NCBI GenBank assembly: GCA_007120685.1
Contig: SKNG01000307.1
Location: 1 to 10,311 of the forward strand
Length of the DNA: 10,311 nt
Reading direction: 5' to 3'
Source: Paracoccaceae bacterium
Lineage (GTDB): Bacteria > Pseudomonadota > Alphaproteobacteria > Rhodobacterales > Rhodobacteraceae
Numbering within the stretch: position 1 is the stretch's first letter; each line of letters begins with the position of its first letter. Positions 6,045 through 10,311 of this stretch are shown here, piece after piece. Both the position numbers and the translations under genes were made by a program. The notes under the pieces are model-generated. The model worked only from the letters and a program-made list of their open reading frames with translations, was not told the DNA's origin and ran no database searches.

Positions 6045-8432
6045 ATGCGGGGGTTCGGCCTGGCTACTACAGCGGTTGCGGCTTGGCGGCGGATTGCCCG
6101 AGCCCCGGCAGCGGTAATCTACATCATCGCCCTATCGGCGTTTTTCCTGTCCAGCGCGGCGCCGGTACAAGCACAAAGCTTCCGGTTCACTTCCGTCGCG
6201 GTGGAGGGAAACCAGAACATCGACGGCAACACCATCGCCGGCTTCGCCAGAATCGCGCGCAACCGGGCGATCAGCGCGGGAGAGTTGAACGCAGCCTTTC
6301 AGCGCGTCGCCTCCACCGGCTTTTTCCGGTCGGTCGAATTCGTGCCGCGCGGCAACCAGCTGCTCATCCGGGTCGAAGAGTATCCGATCATCAACCGGGT
6401 GAACCCAGAGGGTAACCGCCGCATCGACAACGAAACCCTTCTGAGCGTGATCGAATCGCGCCCGGGCGGGGTGTTTTCGCCTGCCCAGGCAGAGGCCGAC
6501 GCCACTGCGATGGCCGAGGTCTATGCCGCCCAGGGCCGTCTTGCCGCGCGGGTCACCCCGCGGCTGATCGAGCGTGGCGACGGCAGGGTCGATCTGGCCT
6601 TCGAGATTGTCGAGGGCCGGATGGTCGAATTCCAGCGAATCGGCTTTGTCGGCAACCGCAGCTTTTCCGACCGCCGCCTGCGCAGCGCCATCGAAAGCGC
6701 GCAGGCCGGGCTGGCCGCGCCGTTTTTCCGGGTGGACAACTTCAGCGAGCAGCGTATCGCGCGCGACCGGCAGGTGCTGCAGGATTTCTACCTGTCCCGC
6801 GGCTTTGTGGATGCGCAGGTGCTTTCGGCCGTGACCGAACTGGCGCGCGAGCGTGACGGGGCCTTCGTCACCTTCACCATCCGAGAGGGGCAGCGGTATC
6901 GCTTTGGCAGTATCGATGTCATCTCCGAGATCGCCGGGATCGACCCCGAACCCTATCGCGCCGCGGTCAACACCCGTGCCGGCACGCTGTTCACGCCCTC
7001 GCAGATGGAAAACCTGACCCAGCGGCTGGAACGGGTGGCGGCCCAGGACGGGCACCGCTTCGTGCGCGCCGAGCCGCGCCTGCGGCGCAACGAGCGCGAC
7101 CAGACGATCGATGTGACCATGGTGCTGGTGCGCGGCGACCGGGTGTTCATCGAACGCATCGACATCCAGGGCAACACCACCACCCAGGACAATGTCATCC
7201 GGCGCGAATTCTATGTCGCCGAGGGCGACCCGCTAAACCCGCGCGAAATCCGCGAGGCGGCGGCCCGAATTCGGGCGCTGGGCCATTTCGAAGAGGTGAA
7301 CGAATCGATCCGGCCCGGCTCTTCCGACGACCAGGCGGTGGTCGATGTGCAGCTTGACGAGGCGATGACCGGCTCGCTTGGCTTCGGGCTCAGCTACGGC
7401 CGTGCCGAAGGGATCGGCGCCAATGTCCAATATAGCGAAAACAACTTCCTCGGCCGCGGGCAGCAGGTCAGGGTGGTGGTCTCGACGGTGCGCAACTCGC
7501 GCAGCCTGGACATTTCCTTTACCGAGCCGGCCGTGTTCGACCGCGATCTCGCCTTCGGCATCGACCTGGGCTACACGCAGTCCACCCCGGGCAGCTTCGA
7601 GCGGTTCGGCACCCGCGTGTTGCAGTTCTCGCCCTCGCTCAGCTTTCCGGTCAGCCGCTACGGCCGGCTGGAGGTGCGCGCCGCCCTGCAGCGCGACGAG
7701 ATGCGCTTCACCGATCCCGATAATCAGGTGCCACCGCTGGCCGACCGCATGTACCGGGACGCGGCCACCAATGACGGCGGGCGCTTCCTGACCACGTCGG
7801 TCGGGCTGACCTATACATTCGACACCCGCCGCCGCGGCCCTGACCCCGACCGCGGTTTCGTGTTCAGCTTCAGCCCGGATATCGCCGGTATCGGCGGCGA
7901 CCGCCGCTGGCTGCGGATGACCGGCCTGGTGGGCTATGAGCAGCGCATCCTGAACGGCGATGTCGTGCTGCGCGCCGAGGCCGAAGCCGGCTTCATCAGC
8001 CACCGCTCTGGCCCCAGCCGCGTGGTCGAGCGGTTCAATCTGTCCAACGACCAGATGCGCGGGTTCCAGCCCTTTGGCATGGGGCCGCGCGGCTTTACCA
8101 CCGACCCAGGCACGGGCGAGCGTATCTATAGCGACGGTCTGGGCGGCAACCGGTTCGTCGTCGCCCGGCTGGAGACCGAGTTTCCGCTCGGCCTGCCGGC
8201 GGAATATGGCCTGTCGGGCGGGCTTTTCGTCGATGTCGGGCGGCTATGGGGCGTGGACAACGCCGCCGGCTTCCAGGTGGAGGATTCGCGCAGCATCCGC
8301 GCCACCGCCGGTTTCGCGCTCTTGTGGGATTCACCCTTCGGCCCGCTGCGGTTCAACTTCACCACCCCGCTACGGCGCGAGCCCTATGACCGCACGCAAC
8401 GCTTTGACCTGACCATCGCCACGCGGTTCTGA
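6045..8432 (+). CDS. bamA: Outer-membrane protein assembly factor BamA (Omp85)
   Basis: This 795-aa protein is the core of the BAM complex, which folds and inserts beta-barrel proteins into the outer membrane. It has a Sec signal peptide with an unusually long basic N-region, a hydrophobic core at about 22-38 and cleavage likely after VQA (residues 41-43). Five POTRA domains follow at roughly 45-113, 114-192, 195-281, 285-363 and 366-438, with glycine-rich loops such as VEGNQNID, PEGNRRID, FVGNRSFS and IQGNTTT. The 16-strand barrel spans about 441-795. The conserved loop-6 RGF motif is at 672-674 (QMRGFQPFG), and the chain ends in an aromatic-terminated beta-signal (IATRF). Length is typical. 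The ribosome site is weak. The gene overlaps skp by one base (TGATG). Confidence 0.97.
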   Translation: MRGFGLATTAVAAWRRIARAPAAVIYIIALSAFFLSSAAPVQAQSFRFTSVAVEGNQNIDGNTIAGFARIARNRAISAGELNAAFQRVASTGFFRSVEFVPRGNQLLIRVEEYPIINRVNPEGNRRIDNETLLSVIESRPGGVFSPAQAEADATAMAEVYAAQGRLAARVTPRLIERGDGRVDLAFEIVEGRMVEFQRIGFVGNRSFSDRRLRSAIESAQAGLAAPFFRVDNFSEQRIARDRQVLQDFYLSRGFVDAQVLSAVTELARERDGAFVTFTIREGQRYRFGSIDVISEIAGIDPEPYRAAVNTRAGTLFTPSQMENLTQRLERVAAQDGHRFVRAEPRLRRNERDQTIDVTMVLVRGDRVFIERIDIQGNTTTQDNVIRREFYVAEGDPLNPREIREAAARIRALGHFEEVNESIRPGSSDDQAVVDVQLDEAMTGSLGFGLSYGRAEGIGANVQYSENNFLGRGQQVRVVVSTVRNSRSLDISFTEPAVFDRDLAFGIDLGYTQSTPGSFERFGTRVLQFSPSLSFPVSRYGRLEVRAALQRDEMRFTDPDNQVPPLADRMYRDAATNDGGRFLTTSVGLTYTFDTRRRGPDPDRGFVFSFSPDIAGIGGDRRWLRMTGLVGYEQRILNGDVVLRAEAEAGFISHRSGPSRVVERFNLSNDQMRGFQPFGMGPRGFTTDPGTGERIYSDGLGGNRFVVARLETEFPLGLPAEYGLSGGLFVDVGRLWGVDNAAGFQVEDSRSIRATAGFALLWDSPFGPLRFNFTTPLRREPYDRTQRFDLTIATRF

Positions 8433-9004
8433 TGCGCGCCTTCGCCCGGGCGGTTCTGCTGACAATGTTCAGTGCGCTGATGCCGGTAGCGGCTGGCGCG
8501 CAGGACACCGCGGCAGCGCCCTATGCGGTTCTCGATGAAGACCGTTTTCTGCGCGAGTCGCAGCTTGGCCGCCAGGTGCTGGCCGAGATCCGCGCCGCCG
8601 AGGAACGTCTTGAGGAAGAGAACAGCCGCATCTCGGCCCAGCTTGCCGAAGAGGAGCGCGCCCTGACCGAGGCCCGCGCGTCCATGTCGCCCGAAGTATT
8701 TCGCGCCGAGGCCGATGCCTTTGACACCCGTGTCGAGCAGATCCGTGCCGAGCGGCGCGAACGCAGCGAGGAACTGGCGCGCTTTTCCGAGGCCGAGGCG
8801 CAGCGTTTCTTCGAGACCGCCTTTCCGGTGCTGGTGGAACTGATGACCGACGAGGGAATTATTGCCATCCTGAAGCCCGAAGCGGTCATCATCGCGCTGG
8901 ATTTCGTCGACATCACCCCGCGCGCCATCGCCAGGCTGGATGCAGTGTTCGAAGAAGGGCGTGACGTGCCGCCCCCCCCGGAAACCGCCGTGCCGCCGCC
9001 GTAG
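8432..9004 (+). CDS. skp: OmpH/Skp family periplasmic chaperone
   Basis: This 190-aa protein is a periplasmic holdase that shields unfolded outer-membrane proteins on their way to BamA, usually as a trimer. It has a signal peptide with cleavage likely after AGA (residues 21-23). The mature start contains VLDEDRFLRESQLG, the typical OmpH opening. A charged, Glu/Arg/Ala-rich helical region at about 45-125 would form the coiled-coil tentacles, and residues 130-172 (with DEGIIAIL and DITPRAIARLD) complete the trimer body. The tail (179-190) is proline-rich and includes four prolines encoded over a run of eight C at 8972-8979. Its ATG shares one base with the bamA stop, and no separate ribosome site is evident, so translation is probably coupled to bamA. 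Sequence identity across this family is low, so the symbol follows context as much as sequence. Confidence 0.9.
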   Translation: MRAFARAVLLTMFSALMPVAAGAQDTAAAPYAVLDEDRFLRESQLGRQVLAEIRAAEERLEEENSRISAQLAEEERALTEARASMSPEVFRAEADAFDTRVEQIRAERRERSEELARFSEAEAQRFFETAFPVLVELMTDEGIIAILKPEAVIIALDFVDITPRAIARLDAVFEEGRDVPPPPETAVPPP

Positions 9005-9022
9005 CACGCCGCGGGCGGCGGC
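8992..9022 (+). terminator. Strong GC hairpin over the skp stop
   Basis: GCCGCCGCC (8992-9000) is perfectly complementary to GGCGGCGGC (9014-9022), a nine-bp all-GC stem with a 13-base loop that contains the TAG stop. A second stem, CACGCG (9033-9038) with CGCGTG (9048-9053), follows. Neither has a T-tract. Together they may mark the 3' end of the bamA-skp transcript, but termination is inferred. Confidence 0.4.
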
Positions 9023-9070
9023 ATGAACCGATCACGCGTCGCGCGCCCGCGTGGTGCTTCACCTGAGCGT

Positions 9071-9080
9071 TGCCATGGCA
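9071..9080. repeat. Perfect 10-bp palindrome before the transporter gene
   Basis: TGCCATGGCA reads the same on both strands. It lies 38 bases before the ATG of the exporter gene, in a 113-nt gap where no clear -35/-10 pair is seen. It could be a regulator half-site pair or chance. Confidence 0.35.
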
Positions 9081-9104
9081 TAGGGTCGCCCGCGCGGGGC
9101 AGGC

Positions 9105-9109
9105 AGGAG
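9105..9109 (+). promoter_or_regulatory. Shine-Dalgarno site of the EamA transporter gene
   Basis: AGGAG, followed by AGGG, lies eight bases before the ATG at 9118. It decides the start against an in-frame TTG at 9070. Confidence 0.75.
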
Positions 9110-9117
9110 AGGGTTTC

Positions 9118-10035
9118 ATGGGCCGTATCGACGGTGTGGCGGTCCTGATGGGGCTGGCCTTTGCGCTGATGTGGTCCTCGGCCTTTACCTCGGCGCGGAT
9201 GATCGTGATCGACGCGCCGCCGCTATACGCGCTGGCCTTGCGGTTCTTGCTGTCCGGTCTGATCGGCGTCGGCATCGCGCTGGCGCTGGGGCAAAGCTGG
9301 CGGCTGACACCGGGGCAATGGCGGGCGACGCTGCTGTTCGGCCTGTGCCAGAACGCGCTTTATCTGGGTTTGAACTTTGTCGCCATGCAGTGGATCGAGG
9401 CCTCGGTGGCCGCGATCATCGCCTCCACCCTGCCGCTATGCGTGGCGCTGGCGGGCTGGGCGCTCTTGGGCGACCGGCTGCGCCCGGTGGCGCTGGCCGG
9501 TCTGGTGGCGGGGTTCGGCGGCGTGGTGGTCATCATGGGCGCGCGTTGGGGCGGCGGGATCGACCCGCTGGGCTTGGCGCTTTGCATCGCCGGGGTGATC
9601 GCGCTGACGGTGGCCACGCTGTCGCTGCGCGGGGCGTCATCCGGGGGCAATGTGATGATGGTGGTGGGGCTGCAGATGCTGGTCGGCGCCGTGATCCTGC
9701 TGCCACCGGCCATGGCTTTCGAGACGCTGAGCGTGAATTGGACGCCGCGGCTGGTGCTGGCCTTCCTCTACACGACGCTGATCCCCGGTCTGGCGGCCAC
9801 CTGGGTGTGGTTCCGGCTGGTGCGGCGCATCGGCATGGTGCGCGGGGCGGCGTTTCATTTCCTCAACCCGTTCTTCGGGGTGGCCATCGCCGCGCTGCTC
9901 TTGGCCGAACCGCTGGGGCTGGGCGACCTGATCGGCGTCGGCATCATCATGGCCGGCATCCTGGCGGTGCAGCTTTCGAAGGCGGCGCAGTCCGAGCCTG
10001 TTGCGACCCCGGCGCCTGCAAAACGTGACACATAG
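9118..10035 (+). CDS. DMT superfamily transporter (EamA family)
   Basis: This 305-aa inner-membrane protein belongs to the drug/metabolite transporter superfamily, which mostly exports small molecules such as amino acids or metabolites; the substrate cannot be read from the sequence. It shows the family's two tandem EamA repeats, at about residues 5-141 and 150-286, giving around ten hydrophobic helices. Family features are the early FALMWSSAFTSAR segment (15-27), LRFLLSG (41-47), the repeat-one end with LLGDRLRP and GGVVVIM, and the repeat-two segment FHFLNPFFGVAIAALLLAEP (246-265). A polar tail with PVATPAPAKRDT ends the chain. The start at 9118 is set by a strong ribosome site and removes 16 unlikely residues of a longer reading. 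It is separated from skp by 113 nt and converges on the alkane monooxygenase gene, 50 nt away, so it is probably its own unit. Confidence 0.9.
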   Translation: MGRIDGVAVLMGLAFALMWSSAFTSARMIVIDAPPLYALALRFLLSGLIGVGIALALGQSWRLTPGQWRATLLFGLCQNALYLGLNFVAMQWIEASVAAIIASTLPLCVALAGWALLGDRLRPVALAGLVAGFGGVVVIMGARWGGGIDPLGLALCIAGVIALTVATLSLRGASSGGNVMMVVGLQMLVGAVILLPPAMAFETLSVNWTPRLVLAFLYTTLIPGLAATWVWFRLVRRIGMVRGAAFHFLNPFFGVAIAALLLAEPLGLGDLIGVGIIMAGILAVQLSKAAQSEPVATPAPAKRDT

Positions 10036-10078
10036 CGCCAGAAACAGCGCGCCAACAACCAGGTGCTGCCGGGGCTGC

Positions 10079-10094
10079 GCCGGGCTCACCCGGC
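10079..10094. terminator. Possible bidirectional terminator hairpin
   Basis: GCCGGG (10079-10084) and CCCGGC (10089-10094) pair perfectly around a four-base loop that includes the stop codon of the minus-strand gene. It lies between two convergent genes, 44 bases after the transporter stop. No T-tract is present on either side, so the role is tentative. Confidence 0.35.
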
Positions 10095-10311
10095 CTTGGG
10101 CGGTGGGTTCGTGCCTGCCTTGTAGGCGCTCCAGTCGGTGATATCGGGATAGAACCGCCGCCGCCATGCCCGCACGCGCGGGTTCATCAACCGCCGCCAC
10201 AGCGGCGGGATCGCCGCCGCCACCACCATCGCCGGATAGCCCAGCGGCAGTTGCGGCGCCTCGGCCGCGTCATAGGTCTGCAACAGCGGGAAGCGGCGCG
10301 CGGGCTTGTAA
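10086..10311 (-). CDS. alkB: Alkane 1-monooxygenase-like protein (AlkB family), C-terminal part
   Basis: Only the last 74 residues lie in the window; the gene continues past position 10311. The fragment begins YKPARRFPLLQTYD and has the block PQLPLGYPAM (residues 19-28 of the fragment), then IPPLWRRLMNPRV (34-46). This matches the segment that follows the last histidine cluster in membrane-bound non-haem di-iron alkane hydroxylases, which oxidise alkanes to 1-alkanols with electrons from rubredoxin. The histidine motifs that would prove activity are outside the window, so function and symbol are inferred from the tail. A short Pro/Lys-rich end (NPPPKAG) closes the protein. It converges with the EamA gene; no redox partner gene is visible here. 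Confidence 0.75.
   Translation of the reverse strand, partial: YKPARRFPLLQTYDAAEAPQLPLGYPAMVVAAAIPPLWRRLMNPRVRAWRRRFYPDITDWSAYKAGTNPPPKAG

Noticed and set aside
9070..9117. TTG start at 9070 for the exporter
   Set aside because: The ATG at 9118 has a strong ribosome site and gives the usual EamA N-terminus.
1..10311. CRISPR array, tRNA, rRNA, IS element or prophage
   Set aside because: No regularly spaced repeats, no tRNA or rRNA-like stretch, and no transposase or integrase frame were seen; nearly all the sequence is explained by recognised genes.

Overview
The window is high-GC (roughly two-thirds G+C by eye) and looks like the chromosome of an alphaproteobacterium, most likely a Rhodobacteraceae/Rhodobacterales member. 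The call rests on the protein sequences and on the gene order pyrH-frr-uppS-cdsA-dxr-rseP-bamA-skp, a housekeeping cluster typical of that group. I see no phage, IS element, CRISPR array, tRNA or rRNA. Almost all of the window is ordinary core genome, and I found no convincing undescribed multi-gene system.

Layout, left to right. Positions 1-1427 hold pyrH (UMP kinase) and frr (ribosome recycling factor). The 114-nt gap between them contains a possible promoter and a GC hairpin. A compact hairpin with a T-tract, the best intrinsic terminator candidate here, lies between frr and uppS. Positions 1476-5524 hold four tightly packed genes: uppS, cdsA, dxr and rseP. Dxr supplies isoprenoid precursor, UppS builds the undecaprenyl carrier, CdsA makes CDP-diacylglycerol, and RseP is a site-2 intramembrane protease. 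Then comes a 51-codon gene for a putative single-span membrane protein (5694-5849). A spacer with a perfect TTGACA box leads into bamA, which overlaps skp/ompH by one base (TGATG).

The first part therefore encodes envelope construction: lipid carrier and phospholipid precursors, envelope proteolysis, and the outer-membrane protein insertase with its periplasmic chaperone. In relatives I expect fabZ, lpxA and other lipid A genes right after skp. Here skp is instead followed by a GC hairpin, a 113-nt gap, a DMT-family (EamA) exporter gene on the plus strand, and the C-terminal end of a convergent AlkB-like alkane 1-monooxygenase gene on the minus strand that runs off the window.

The points most worth a second look are the loss of the expected fabZ/lpx neighbours, the small membrane protein between rseP and bamA, the terminator inside the housekeeping cluster, and the promoter candidate of bamA. 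No gap between genes exceeds 300 bases; the longest (5850-6044, 195 nt) holds a hairpin and the bamA promoter candidate.
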